Positions 48,829 to 56,934 of a stretch of 61,528 bases of DNA are shown one piece after another. Source of the DNA: a virus. Where the stretch lies: positions 1 through 61,528 of IMG/VR virus record IMGVR_UViG_3300009100_000002. One strand, 5' to 3'. The notes beneath the pieces are model-generated. The model worked only from the letters and a program-made list of their open reading frames with translations, was not told the origin of the DNA and searched no databases. Within the stretch, counting starts at the first letter, position 1, and each line of letters starts with the position of its first letter. The translations under genes and the position numbers were made by a program.

Positions 48829-49941
48829 ATGACCGGATCGAAAGGTCCCATGACGGCCGAAGATCGGCGGTTGTGGGAGGCAGCGTCCGAACAGGACCGA
48901 GCACGGTCCGAGAAGACGCTGGCGGATCTCATCGAGGAGGACCGTGCCGACCCCACGACGCCGGACCACTTCGACGTCCCGCTGAAGGCGCTGGAGCAGG
49001 TCGAGGAGGAGTTGGGGGACGGTAGGCGTCTCGGGATCGGCGGGAACACCTACAACATCCAGAAGTTCAAGGAGGCGGCGCAACTCCTCCGGGAGTGGGG
49101 CTGGACTGTCGTCTTCATGGATGGGTGGTCCACCCGGGGCGCCAGCCGCCGGCAGCTGAGCGTTCAGTACATCGGCGATCATCATACCGCAGCCGAAGTC
49201 GACGTGGACCGCATCCTGCGCGACGGGCGGTCCGATGTTCCGGGACCGCTCTGCGAGGTGGCGGTCCACGCGGACTCGACCATCGTCATCGTCGCGGCCG
49301 GGCCAGCGAACCACTTTGGCGTGGCGACCATCGACAGCTCGGACGCTTTGGGTGTCGAGAACACTGGACCGATCCCGATCAATGCGAGCGGCAAGAGCGC
49401 CTTCCCCAACTACCGCGCCACTCTGGCTGTGTACGTCGCATTCCGGCGGGTGTACGGGTTGGGCACAGCTCGCATCGTGCTCCACAAGGAGACGGCTCGC
49501 CCGATCGGGCGCAAGATCGACCGCGCGGTGGATGGAGATACCGTGCGGAGGGAAGCCGCAGTCACCGAAGTCCTCGCGGACGGATCAGAAGGGCAGGACG
49601 AATTCGACATGCGTACCGATGCGGAGATCGTGGAGCTGGCGCGGCAGGGAGCCGCGAAGGCTCTCAACGCGCTGACCGTGTTCGGCCAGCCGAACTTCGT
49701 GGAGACGATCAAGGCCCTGTACAACGAGGTTCGGGCGCAGGCAGACGACCAGGCGCGCATCACCGATGCCATCGCGGCGGCCCAGGGAGCCGTGCTCGGG
49801 GCGCTCACCACGGTCGTCGTGGATCTCTCGGACGCGGACATCGATCGTCTCGCCGAGCAGACCGGCCTCACCCCGGACGCCATCGAGGCGGCCGTGCGCC
49901 GGGTGTTCGCCGATGCCGGTCAGGCCGAGCCGACAAGTTGA
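48829..49941 (+). CDS. Endolysin, N-acetylmuramoyl-L-alanine amidase
   Basis: 370 aa. Amidase_2/PGRP-type zinc residues are His118/His119 in IGDHHT and His219 in LHKETARPIGRK, with LGVENTG between. It cleaves the amide bond between muramic acid and the stem peptide. The C-terminal 110 residues are helical (FVETIKALYNEVRAQ...LSDADIDRLAEQTG) and may anchor to the wall. A GTCCGAACAGGAC variant at 48885-48897 codes Ser-Glu-Gln-Asp. Confidence 0.82.
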   Translation: MTGSKGPMTAEDRRLWEAASEQDRARSEKTLADLIEEDRADPTTPDHFDVPLKALEQVEEELGDGRRLGIGGNTYNIQKFKEAAQLLREWGWTVVFMDGWSTRGASRRQLSVQYIGDHHTAAEVDVDRILRDGRSDVPGPLCEVAVHADSTIVIVAAGPANHFGVATIDSSDALGVENTGPIPINASGKSAFPNYRATLAVYVAFRRVYGLGTARIVLHKETARPIGRKIDRAVDGDTVRREAAVTEVLADGSEGQDEFDMRTDAEIVELARQGAAKALNALTVFGQPNFVETIKALYNEVRAQADDQARITDAIAAAQGAVLGALTTVVVDLSDADIDRLAEQTGLTPDAIEAAVRRVFADAGQAEPTS

Positions 49942-49943
49942 CC

Positions 49944-49956
49944 GTCTACTGAGGAC
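49944..49956 (+). repeat. 13-bp element variant GTCTACTGAGGAC (intergenic)
   Basis: Between endolysin stop and holin-like gene. Flanking bases extend it to CCGTC-N7-GACGG, and the following GGTCCGAA is another half copy. Confidence 0.55.
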
Positions 49957-49977
49957 GGTCCGAAAAAGGAGGTACAG

Positions 49978-50286
49978 ATGGCCGAACCAGGAGCGCCGAC
50001 CAATCCGCTCCCGCCCGATACCAAGAAGCCGGAACCGAAGGTGCTGAATGCCACCGTCTCGGTCGGCGCTGTGATCGGAGCACTCGTCTGGTTGGCGCAG
50101 CTCCTCTACAGCCGCGCCGATCTGATCGCATTCCTGCCGGACGAGGCGGAGCCGATCGTGATGTCCATCGTGGCGATGATCGCGACGTACGGCGCCGGTT
50201 ACGTCTCGCGGCACCAGTACCGGTACCGGCCGGACGAGACGGGCGTGCCTCGCGGGAGCATCGGCCGGAGGACCGGACTCCCGTAA
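49978..50286 (+). CDS. Holin candidate
   Basis: 102 aa, ATG behind AAAGGAGG. A soluble Pro-rich start, helices at about 26-45 (VSVGAVIGALVWLAQLLYS) and 60-78 (VMSIVAMIATYGAGYVS), and a basic tail: class II holin layout directly after the endolysin. Confidence 0.7.
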   Translation: MAEPGAPTNPLPPDTKKPEPKVLNATVSVGAVIGALVWLAQLLYSRADLIAFLPDEAEPIVMSIVAMIATYGAGYVSRHQYRYRPDETGVPRGSIGRRTGLP

Positions 50287-50350
50287 GATCCGCTCGCGCG
50301 CCGTCCGAGTCGCGCGGCACCTTCCCGGACCGTCATGCGCCGGGCGCGTA

Positions 50351-50388
50351 GGAGGGGTGGGACCCACCGGCGAGGGTCCTGCCCCTCC
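50351..50388 (+). terminator. Terminator-like hairpin ending the late operon
   Basis: GGAGGGGTGGGACCC (50351-50365) pairs over 15 positions with GGGTCCTGCCCCTCC (50374-50388), two of them G-U, closing an 8-nt loop. The most stable hairpin near the end of the lysis genes. Confidence 0.7.
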
Positions 50389-50400
50389 GCCATCTGCAAG

Positions 50401-50475
50401 ATTACTCCGTTCGGCGGTATTGCAACCCCAATCTGGCCAGTAGCGTCAGAGGCGCTCCGCGCCCGACGCGGAGCG
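50401..50475 (+). promoter_or_regulatory. Promoter-like box 1 with downstream hairpin
   Basis: ATTACTCCGTTCGGCGGTAT, TGCAA and a TAGCGT -10-like hexamer (50441-50446) match the boxes at 52364 and 53940 without gaps. Directly after comes CGCTCCGCG-CCCGA-CGCGGAGCG (50453-50475), which would form the 5' end of the transcript. Confidence 0.6.
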
Positions 50476-50493
50476 GACGAGGGGAGCGGGACG

Positions 50494-50760
50494 ATGGCGA
50501 AGCGCCACGGAGGCGAGAAGCGCGGGAACAGCTACGCCCGGCGCGCTCGCAAGCTGTGGATGCTCGCGACGTGGGGCGATGGCGAGAAGTGCCCGTGTGT
50601 CTTCTGCGGGATCTCGCTCAGCTTCGAGACGGTAGAGGCCGACCGGATCATCCCGGGCGGGACCTATCGGCGCGAGAACGTTCAGCCGGCTTGCCGCCCC
50701 TGTAATCTCTCCAAGTCCGACAACCCGAATTGGGCGCCGACTCTGGCGCTCGCCATCTAA
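50494..50760 (+). CDS. HNH endonuclease-like protein
   Basis: 88 aa, ATG after GGGAGCGGG. CVFCGISLSFETVEADRIIPGGTYRRENVQPACRPCNLSKSD shows two zinc-binding Cys pairs and the HNH core, with Asp in the first catalytic position (EADRI) where His is usual in some families. May be a nicking homing-type enzyme or host-DNA nuclease. Confidence 0.7.
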   Translation: MAKRHGGEKRGNSYARRARKLWMLATWGDGEKCPCVFCGISLSFETVEADRIIPGGTYRRENVQPACRPCNLSKSDNPNWAPTLALAI

Positions 50761-50773
50761 GGGAGCCACCCCG

Positions 50774-51421
50774 ATGACCACTCGAATCAACGCTCCGCAC
50801 GATGCCTCCTATGACGACTACCCGATTCCCGGCGCGCCGCAGGGCCGGCAGCGCGTCCCGCTGACCGACAAGCAGCGCAACTTCATCTTCTCGCTTTCGG
50901 CCGAGCGGTCGGCCGGTTGGACCGCTTCGGCCGAGCAGGTGGCGGTCGTGGATGGTCTCTCCAAGGCCGAGGCATCCGAGATGATTACGAGGCTCCTGGC
51001 GCTCCCGAAGCTCGCGAGCGCCAAGCCGACGCGCGAGCCGGCCAAGCCGGTCGAGATCCCGGACGGTCGGTACGCGCTCGCCGGCGATGACGGCGTGGTC
51101 CGCTTCTACTCCGTGAAGGCCGGCAAGAACCGCTGGGAGGGGTACACCTTCGTCAAGGGCCTCATCGGCTCGCCCGGCTCGTGGACGGAGATCCGTCTGG
51201 GTCGCGTGGAGCGCGAGGAGATCCAGAAGAAGATCGCGGCAGACGTCCAGGGCGCGGCGAAGCTCTACGGCGACAAGTTCCAGCGCTGTGGCTTCTGCGA
51301 ATCCCCGCTCTCCGACCCGCGCAGCCGGGCGGCCGGGTACGGCGAGATCTGCGCCGGGAAGCACTCCCTCCCGTACCCGTCCCTTGCGGACGCTCTGGTC
51401 CAGCTCGGAGAGAGCGCCTAG
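50774..51421 (+). CDS. DUF6011-like protein
   Basis: 215 aa. The end RCGFCESPLSDPRSRAAGYGEICAGKH is the C-x2-C...G-x-G-x-x-C zinc signature of the DUF6011 family, frequent in actinophages. Residues 30-85 form a helical region (LTDKQRNFIFSLSAERS). Function unknown. Site AAGGGAGCCACC precedes the ATG, a form reused by four later genes. Confidence 0.65.
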   Translation: MTTRINAPHDASYDDYPIPGAPQGRQRVPLTDKQRNFIFSLSAERSAGWTASAEQVAVVDGLSKAEASEMITRLLALPKLASAKPTREPAKPVEIPDGRYALAGDDGVVRFYSVKAGKNRWEGYTFVKGLIGSPGSWTEIRLGRVEREEIQKKIAADVQGAAKLYGDKFQRCGFCESPLSDPRSRAAGYGEICAGKHSLPYPSLADALVQLGESA

Positions 51422-51432
51422 CAGCTCAAGCG

Positions 51433-51473
51433 CCAGAGGCGCGCGTCCGCTAGCGTCGGGCGTGCGTCTCTGG
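51433..51473 (+). terminator. Terminator-like hairpin
   Basis: CCAGAGGCGCGCGTCC (51433-51448) pairs over all 16 positions with GGGCGTGCGTCTCTGG (51458-51473), three as G-U. The loop holds TAGCGTC. It follows the DUF6011-like gene by 12 bp. Confidence 0.65.
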
Positions 51474-51498
51474 CTCGCCGGCCGTCAAGGAGGAGACA

Positions 51499-51720
51499 AT
51501 GGACACGGTTGCCTTTGGGCACATCGAAGAATCCGACATCGCGGAGCGCGCGGTGGAAATGCTGGAGGAGTGGATCCACCGGTACAAGCGCGCCCGATTC
51601 AAGACCCCCAACAGTGAGCACAGCCAGGGCCGGGCAGAGGCTTACCTCCAGACCGTCGCTTGGATGTTGGACCTGCCCGTGAAAGAAGTCCGCGAGGCGC
51701 TGGACAAGGGAGAGTTGTGA
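51499..51720 (+). CDS. Small helical hypothetical protein
   Basis: 73 aa, ATG after AAGGAGGAGAC. Acidic and helical (ESDIAERAVEMLEEWIHRYKRARF). Not recognised. Ends in GTGA overlap with the next gene. Confidence 0.6.
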   Translation: MDTVAFGHIEESDIAERAVEMLEEWIHRYKRARFKTPNSEHSQGRAEAYLQTVAWMLDLPVKEVREALDKGEL

Positions 51721-51920
51721 GTCCGCTGGAATGGCTTCTCTTCCCGTTCATCCTTATGGTTGCTGCATGGGACATTATCCTTTCGAAGATCCTGGACTCG
51801 GTTCGAATTGCATTCGCATTCGCCGTCTTGAATCCATGGATCTCCTTCATAGCAATAGGGGTGGGCGCGCTCGCGCTGCTTCTCGATACCGCAAGTCGTC
51901 GCCGTCGGAGGGAAATGTAA
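51717..51920 (+). CDS. Small two-helix membrane protein
   Basis: 67 aa from GTG. Hydrophobic at residues 4-21 (LEWLLFPFILMVAAWDII) and 30-56 (VRIAFAFAVLNPWISFIAIGVGALALLL), with a basic C-terminus on the inside. Function unknown. Confidence 0.55.
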   Translation: MSPLEWLLFPFILMVAAWDIILSKILDSVRIAFAFAVLNPWISFIAIGVGALALLLDTASRRRRREM

Positions 51921-52363
51921 TGAAGCTCACTCAGATCACGCCGGAGATCCGGAAGCGTGACAAGCTCGGCGCGGCCATCGAGTACGAGCTGGAGCTGGAC
52001 CACTTAGGAGCCGCCGTAGGCAAACGGACGGCGAGCGTGTACCTCTCTGGCGCCCTCGCCGTCGACATCCACGACGTGACAGATCAGGCCGCATCGCGAG
52101 TGCGCGGGACCATGCTGGAGCAGCTCTGGGACGATCTCATGGCGACCTACGAGCGGCTGACCGGCGAGTACGGTGACATGGACCTACCGGACGAGGACGA
52201 GAGCGGACATCCCCACTCCTACCTGCTGTGGGGCGAAGCTCGCGGCCGAGCGCAGGGTCTCGCGTTCGCCATCGCCATTCTCGTCAACCCGCTCCATCCG
52301 GACATCGAGGCCGTCCGAGAGGAAGCCAACGAGCGCTGGAAGCAGATGCTATCTGCAAGTTAG
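51920..52363 (+). CDS. Hypothetical protein
   Basis: 147 aa, TAATG overlap. Beta-rich first half (AAIEYELELDHLGAAVGKRTASVYLSG), helical second. Not recognised. Confidence 0.6.
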   Translation: MKLTQITPEIRKRDKLGAAIEYELELDHLGAAVGKRTASVYLSGALAVDIHDVTDQAASRVRGTMLEQLWDDLMATYERLTGEYGDMDLPDEDESGHPHSYLLWGEARGRAQGLAFAIAILVNPLHPDIEAVREEANERWKQMLSAS

Positions 52364-52425
52364 GCCGATCGGCGGTACCGTTGCAGACGAACTGGACATA
52401 CGCTCGGGCAGTACCTGCCCGAGCG
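52364..52425 (+). promoter_or_regulatory. Promoter-like box 2 with downstream hairpin
   Basis: GTTAGGCCGATCGGCGGTAC followed at the same spacing as boxes 1 and 3 by TACGCT (52399-52404). A perfect 11-bp hairpin CGCTCGGGCAG-TAC-CTGCCCGAGCG (52401-52425) follows. The hairpin overlaps the -10-like hexamer. The box starts at the end of the preceding gene. Confidence 0.6.
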
Positions 52426-52439
52426 AGAAGGAGCCACCG

Positions 52440-52562
52440 ATGATCCGGATCCGCCGGAACGAGACCCGGAACCTGGACGGCCGCAAGGTCGTGCGCCTGT
52501 CGTCTCCGGTCGCGTCGTCGCGGCCGACCTTGCGAAGCGCTCGGACGCCGAGGCGCTGCTGA
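52440..52562 (+). CDS. 40-aa basic mini-protein
   Basis: ATG behind AAGGAGCCACC, so it is probably translated. Arg/Ser-rich (RIRRNETRNLDGRKVVRLSS). Composition suggests nucleic-acid binding; nothing else can be said. Confidence 0.45.
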   Translation: MIRIRRNETRNLDGRKVVRLSSPVASSRPTLRSARTPRRC

Positions 52563-52572
52563 GCGTGACCCG

Positions 52573-52995
52573 ATGAATGAGTCCCCTGCCTTCCGTGCTC
52601 TGATGGACCGATACTCGCGCGCCGTCCGCGAAGGCAAACCTCAGAAGGCCGCGCTGGTCGTGGCCGAAGCCGCCATCGGTCTCGCGAGCTTCGCGGAAGT
52701 CACCGAGTTCATGCGGCGAGTCCGTATCCGCTCTCGCGTCCAGGACCCCGAGATGCTGCCCGAGGACACCTACAGCCTGTCGACTCGCGTCGGCGCGGAG
52801 TCCACGGTGGAGATCGACCGGGCGCACCTCCTCGCGGACATCGAGACGGCTCGCGCGCAAGGCGAGTCGGTCTACATCGATTGGCCGTCCGTCACTTTCC
52901 ACTGGGGCGTCATGGTGATCTACGTCATCGATGGCGTTCAGTACCGCGCCGTCTCTTCCGACTACCAGCTCAGCGAGACCTACCTGTCCTCCTGA
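52573..52995 (+). CDS. Hypothetical protein
   Basis: 140 aa. Helical N-terminus (FRALMDRYSRAVREGKPQKAALVVAEAAIGLASF), acidic middle and beta-rich end. Not recognised. No strong ribosome site, so coupling to the mini-gene upstream is likely. Confidence 0.55.
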   Translation: MNESPAFRALMDRYSRAVREGKPQKAALVVAEAAIGLASFAEVTEFMRRVRIRSRVQDPEMLPEDTYSLSTRVGAESTVEIDRAHLLADIETARAQGESVYIDWPSVTFHWGVMVIYVIDGVQYRAVSSDYQLSETYLSS

Positions 52996-53022
52996 ACGTC
53001 CAACCCCGAAGGAGCCACCGCC

Positions 53023-53886
53023 ATGACCACCACCGCTTCGAAGGGCGCCGGTCGCGCCCGTCACTCCGCGCGGACCACCAAGGCCGCTCAGCGCACTCCC
53101 CTCCCGCCCCGCGACGGCTCGCAGAACGCGACTCCGGCCGAAGTCGAGGCGAACGCCAAGGCCCGTCGTGCGGCCGTCAAGAGCGCCCCCGCGAAGCCGG
53201 CCGAGGCCACCGCTCCCGTTGCTGCTGCGAAGCGAGGCGGGAAGGCGACCCAGGCCGCGAAGGCAGCGGCAGCCGCCATCCCGGAAGGCACCCCGGGCGC
53301 TGCGAAGGCGACCCGCATCATGGAGGCCGCTGCGGCGTCCGGGTGGACTGCGAGCTTAACGGTCAACGGGACGACGCTCCGCGTTCACGTGGAGCGCGGC
53401 AGCGAGGCCATCGGAACGACGTTCGTGGACGGCAAGCTGGATCTCTCCGAGATGCCGACCTACCACGACGGCGACCGCTCCGTGAAGCTCAAGAACGTCT
53501 CGGCCGTCCTGAAGCAGATGACAGGCGAGAAGCCGACAGCCAAGCCGGTCACGGAGCGCCGGACCCGCACCCCTCGCCCAAAGGCCAGCCCGGAAACCGC
53601 CGCGCTCCCTTTCGACCCTGAGGCATCCAGTGATGAGGAAGTCCTGGATGCTATTCGGGGTCGGTCAATCGAGTGGATGAACATGATCTCCCGGAACGTC
53701 GAGCACGCGGTTGTGCTGGCGTCTCGGACGATTCGCGGAAAGATGGGGGAGCCGGTCGAGCGCCCCGTCAAGATCGGCATCGCCCCGCACCCCCAGCGGA
53801 ACACCCGGGTCGTGACATTCACGGACGGCGAGGCGACCGGCACCCGCTCCGTCGCGCTGGACCGGATCACCCGGGTCGGCCGGTAG
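53023..53886 (+). CDS. Ala/Lys-rich DNA-binding-like protein
   Basis: 287 aa, ATG after AAGGAGCCACCGCC. The first 110 residues are histone H1-like (many AxK and KAA words), the middle AAASGWTASLTVNGTTLRVHVERGSEAIGTTFVDG is a small beta domain, and a basic linker leads to a C-terminal beta domain. Probably binds DNA or RNA. Followed by the strongest hairpin of this region. Confidence 0.55.
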   Translation: MTTTASKGAGRARHSARTTKAAQRTPLPPRDGSQNATPAEVEANAKARRAAVKSAPAKPAEATAPVAAAKRGGKATQAAKAAAAAIPEGTPGAAKATRIMEAAAASGWTASLTVNGTTLRVHVERGSEAIGTTFVDGKLDLSEMPTYHDGDRSVKLKNVSAVLKQMTGEKPTAKPVTERRTRTPRPKASPETAALPFDPEASSDEEVLDAIRGRSIEWMNMISRNVEHAVVLASRTIRGKMGEPVERPVKIGIAPHPQRNTRVVTFTDGEATGTRSVALDRITRVGR

Positions 53887-53892
53887 CTCGTG

Positions 53893-53933
53893 GCCGGGCG
53901 CCCTTCCCTTCCCTTCCCCGGAGGGCGCCCGGC
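53893..53933 (+). terminator. Strong terminator-like hairpin
   Basis: A perfect 12-bp stem, GCCGGGCGCCCT (53893-53904) with AGGGCGCCCGGC (53922-53933), closes a pyrimidine-rich 17-nt loop. It contains the GGCGCCC/GGGCGCC core of the hairpins at 1675 and 59898. Confidence 0.7.
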
Positions 53934-53939
53934 TGCAGG

Positions 53940-54004
53940 TTACGCCGTTCAGCGGTACTGCAACACCAGATCTGTGACTAGCGTCGGGCGCGTACCGCCC
54001 GACG
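53940..54004 (+). promoter_or_regulatory. Promoter-like box 3 with downstream hairpin
   Basis: GTTACGCCGTTCAGCGGTAC, CTGCAA and TAGCGT (53979-53984) align without gaps to boxes 1 and 2. Hairpin CGTCGGGCG-CGTAC-CGCCCGACG (53982-54004) follows at once. It sits just after a terminator-like hairpin, as a new transcription unit would. Confidence 0.65.
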
Positions 54005-54027
54005 AACCGACCGAGGGAGCCACCCCG

Positions 54028-55065
54028 ATGACCGAGACCACCGAGACCACCTTGAACGGCGAGAACCTCGACAAGTGGCTGGAGCGCATCGATGCGCTCC
54101 ACCGCCAGGCCAACCACCCGAACACCGGCCCGGCCGAGGCCGCATCCTTCCGGGCGAAGGCCGAGCAGCTCATGAACCGGTTCCGCGTTACGGAGTCCAT
54201 GCTGGTAGGCGAAGACGGGCGCGCGGCCGTGACGCCCGGGGTCGGGACCATCGTGGTCTGCCCCTCCTCCAGTTCGCCGTACCGTGGGGTGTACCGCAAG
54301 ATCGCCGGCGACATCCTTTACCACGTTGGCGCTCGCGGCGTGTGGAGGTACACGCTGGACGTCGAGGCCGGCATTCGGTACGACTCCCTGGAGATCGTGG
54401 GATTCGAGTCCGACATCGCCTATGCCAAGATCCTCTACACCTCCGCCCAGACCTACTTCGCCAGCCGCATGGAGCCGTCAATCCGGCCGGAGCTTTCCGA
54501 CCGGTTGAACGTCTACAACCTGCGGAATGCCGGGATGGAGCGCATCGAGATCGCGCGGAAGATGGGTTGGGGCGAGTCCGGGAGTGCTACCGCGAAGGTG
54601 ACCCGGCTCTACAAGGAGGAGTGCGCGCTGCGAGGCGAACCGGCGAAGCTTACCGGGCGCGGCAACTCCGTCGCCACCTACCGCGAAGCGTTCCGCACGG
54701 CGTTCCCGGACACGCTCTGGGACCGGCTGTGGACCGCGCGCCATGCCTCGGATGGCGGTAGCGGCCAGCTCGTTCTGGCCAACCGCGAGGAGCAGGTGGA
54801 GGAGGCATTCTATGAGCGCTTCCCGCACCTGCGCCCCACCCCGGACGCGGAGATCAGCGACCCGAAGCCGCTCACCCCGGCCGAGCAGAGGAAGCGCGAG
54901 CGCGAGCGCGAGCGCGAGCTGAAGCGAATTGTGCGCGAGGCGACTGAGCGCGAAGCTCGGCTTCGCGGCACGCCGGCCGGGCGGCTCGGGACCGCAGCCG
55001 GTGAGCACGCCGCGCGCCAGGTCGACATTATCCCGTCCGGTAGCTCGAAGCGCTTGGAGAGCTGA
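54028..55065 (+). CDS. DUF2786-like protein
   Basis: 345 aa, ATG after GAGGGAGCCACCCCG. Residues 15-55, LERIDALHRQANHPNTGPAEAASFRAKAEQLMNRFRV, match the DUF2786 helical motif. The centre is alpha/beta and the last 80 residues are a charged helix (ERERERELKRIVREATEREARL). Frequent in actinophages, function unknown. Confidence 0.65.
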   Translation: MTETTETTLNGENLDKWLERIDALHRQANHPNTGPAEAASFRAKAEQLMNRFRVTESMLVGEDGRAAVTPGVGTIVVCPSSSSPYRGVYRKIAGDILYHVGARGVWRYTLDVEAGIRYDSLEIVGFESDIAYAKILYTSAQTYFASRMEPSIRPELSDRLNVYNLRNAGMERIEIARKMGWGESGSATAKVTRLYKEECALRGEPAKLTGRGNSVATYREAFRTAFPDTLWDRLWTARHASDGGSGQLVLANREEQVEEAFYERFPHLRPTPDAEISDPKPLTPAEQRKRERERERELKRIVREATEREARLRGTPAGRLGTAAGEHAARQVDIIPSGSSKRLES

Positions 55066-55066
55066 C

Positions 55067-55408
55067 ATGAGCAAGTCGAGCGATCGCAAAGTCTGGGAGG
55101 CCATGCTGAAGAGCGGCTCCGAGAGCCAAAAGAAGATCGCTCGCGAGAAGTTGGCCAAGCTGGATCGGCAAGAGGCCGGAGCGAAGCGGTCCGGGGCAAC
55201 CCGGGCCGGTCGTTACCGCATTGACTCCGGTCGCAAGAAGAAGACGTCATGGCTTCCTGGCGCTTGGGGCAGTCCTAAGCGTCCTCCAGCGGACGAAGCC
55301 CATCTGTGGGTGTCCTGTCCAAAGAACATTCTGGTGCGTGGCGCACATGGCGGGACCGAATGGGTGCAATGTCCGAACTGTGGCGGGACTGGTTGGAAGC
55401 GGAGGTAA
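55067..55408 (+). CDS. Small zinc-knuckle protein
   Basis: 113 aa one base after the previous stop. A basic first half, then WVSCPKNILVRG...WVQCPNCGGTGWKRR, giving a C-x2-C-G-G-x-G knuckle like a DnaJ zinc module repeat. May bind nucleic acid. Confidence 0.55.
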   Translation: MSKSSDRKVWEAMLKSGSESQKKIAREKLAKLDRQEAGAKRSGATRAGRYRIDSGRKKKTSWLPGAWGSPKRPPADEAHLWVSCPKNILVRGAHGGTEWVQCPNCGGTGWKRR

Positions 55409-55416
55409 GGATTGAC

Positions 55417-55581
55417 ATGGACCCGATTGGCATACTCGGCGTCATAGTCTTTTTGCTGATCATCTTGAATCAGCCCGTCCGGGGCGACGCGATGCCGGCT
55501 CGAAAGGATGTGGTCAAGGGAAGCGGTAACGGCCTGTTGATAATCGCTCTTATCATTGTGCTAATTATCATCGCGGCGTAG
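55417..55581 (+). CDS. 54-aa two-helix membrane protein
   Basis: Hydrophobic at residues 5-18 (IGILGVIVFLLIIL) and 39-54 (GLLIIALIIVLIIIAA), with a basic link. GGAGG precedes the ATG. Function unknown. Confidence 0.55.
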   Translation: MDPIGILGVIVFLLIILNQPVRGDAMPARKDVVKGSGNGLLIIALIIVLIIIAA

Positions 55582-55610
55582 CTGCGGCAAACAAGAGGGA
55601 GGATCTCCGA

Positions 55611-56678
55611 ATGAAGACGAGTCGAGCTATTGGAGGAATGGTCATGCGAGGAATCGGCGTCACGTTGTGCGCCCTGTTGGGGGTGCTGTCCGGGGGAGCT
55701 ACCGCCGAGGCATATCCTTCAACCCCATCGGGTTGGGCCGCGCTCTTCGCCGGTCTGCCGATGTCCGGCGATGGCATGGTGAGCGTGAAGCTCGATTCCA
55801 GCCGGGTCGCCTTCTTGACCGGCGACTCCATCCCGCGTGCCGGTGGGCAGTGGGCGCATTCGACCATCACGGTGGTCTCTGGATCGACCGCGACCATGAT
55901 GCAGCCGAACTACCCGAATCTCAACCCATATCAGGTGATCAACGAGACCGGCGAGGTGTACCACTGGCTCGGCCCGGCCGCTGCGCCCGGCAACAATCGG
56001 ATCTACGTGCTGGCGCCGAAGGTGAAATCCACGCCCGGCGTATGGCCCGGATTCGCCAGCGTCGGGATGGACGTCGCGGTGTTCAGTTACACCGCGACAA
56101 CCGGGCCGGTCTTCATGACCTTCGTGCCGGCTCCGTCCGGTGGCCCGGTGGCCATGGAGTGGAGTGGCGGTTTCGTCGCCAAGGGCTCCACTCTGTACGC
56201 ATTCGGCGTGACCAAGGATGCCACGGATGGATGGACCGGACGGGACGTGTACGTGGCGCGGATCTCCTCATTCGACGTCGCCAGCGGGGCCTGGAAGTAC
56301 GGACACGCGGATGCGCTCGGCGTGATGCAGTGGAGTTCCGACGCGGGCACGGCCGCTCCCATTCTGCGCAGCAGCGTGGATGGCGGTGTGGAGAACAGTT
56401 TCTCCGCCACGTGGAACGGCACGGGATGGAAGCTCGCGAGCCGGCACGGCGGTCGGTGGGGACCGGGCCAGGTCACCGAGTGGTCGACCCCGGTACTCGG
56501 CTCGCCGTGGCTCCAGACGACCATCGCCACCGTGCCGAACGACGATCCGTCCACGCCCGAGAACGAAGGCGCGTACCTGGCCTGGAAGCACTACGCCGTT
56601 CCGGCGCTCCCGTCCGGGCAGCGGCTGATGACGTACAACGTCGAGGGGCATGACGCGGTCTGGGCCAGCGTGCCCTGA
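55611..56678 (+). CDS. Secreted beta-propeller-like protein
   Basis: 355 aa, ATG after GGGAGGAT. A signal peptide ends near residue 34 (GVTLCALLGVLSGGATAEA). The mature part is Trp/Gly-rich with recurring beta motifs (YHWLGPAAAPGNNRIYVLAPKV, WSGGFVAKGSTLYAFGV, TWNGTGWKLASR), resembling a five-bladed propeller of glycosidase or sialidase type, though no catalytic set is certain. Acts outside the host membrane if expressed. Confidence 0.6.
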   Translation: MKTSRAIGGMVMRGIGVTLCALLGVLSGGATAEAYPSTPSGWAALFAGLPMSGDGMVSVKLDSSRVAFLTGDSIPRAGGQWAHSTITVVSGSTATMMQPNYPNLNPYQVINETGEVYHWLGPAAAPGNNRIYVLAPKVKSTPGVWPGFASVGMDVAVFSYTATTGPVFMTFVPAPSGGPVAMEWSGGFVAKGSTLYAFGVTKDATDGWTGRDVYVARISSFDVASGAWKYGHADALGVMQWSSDAGTAAPILRSSVDGGVENSFSATWNGTGWKLASRHGGRWGPGQVTEWSTPVLGSPWLQTTIATVPNDDPSTPENEGAYLAWKHYAVPALPSGQRLMTYNVEGHDAVWASVP

Positions 56679-56934
56679 GCCGCCATGGCCCTACGATGGA
56701 CCGAGGGCAACGATGCCTGCAGAACGGTACGAGGAGACCGGCCCGGCCCTGATTGTCCAGGAGGGTCCAACTCCGGCCCAGCGCCGTGCAGTCCTGCGTA
56801 GCCGCGCCCCCGCTACCCGGGCCATCGTCCACCGCGTCCGTGTCCGGCGACTCCAGGAGGCGCTCCGCCAGGCGCGCCAGTCGCTACGTCGAGGTACGGT
56901 CAGACGCGCACGACCCTTCGCCGGAGGAGCCACC

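Larger units (their letters stand above)
50287..50493 (+). promoter_or_regulatory. Intergenic region with terminator and promoter-like box
   Basis: 207 bases without a gene. It ends the late region with a long hairpin (50351-50388), then a 51-nt promoter-like box (about 50401-50451) and a perfect hairpin (50453-50475) before the HNH gene. Confidence 0.65.

Noticed and set aside
51451-51460. TAGCGTCGGG as a fourth promoter-like box
   Set aside because: The word matches, but it lies in the loop and arm of a 16-bp hairpin and the upstream half of the box is missing.
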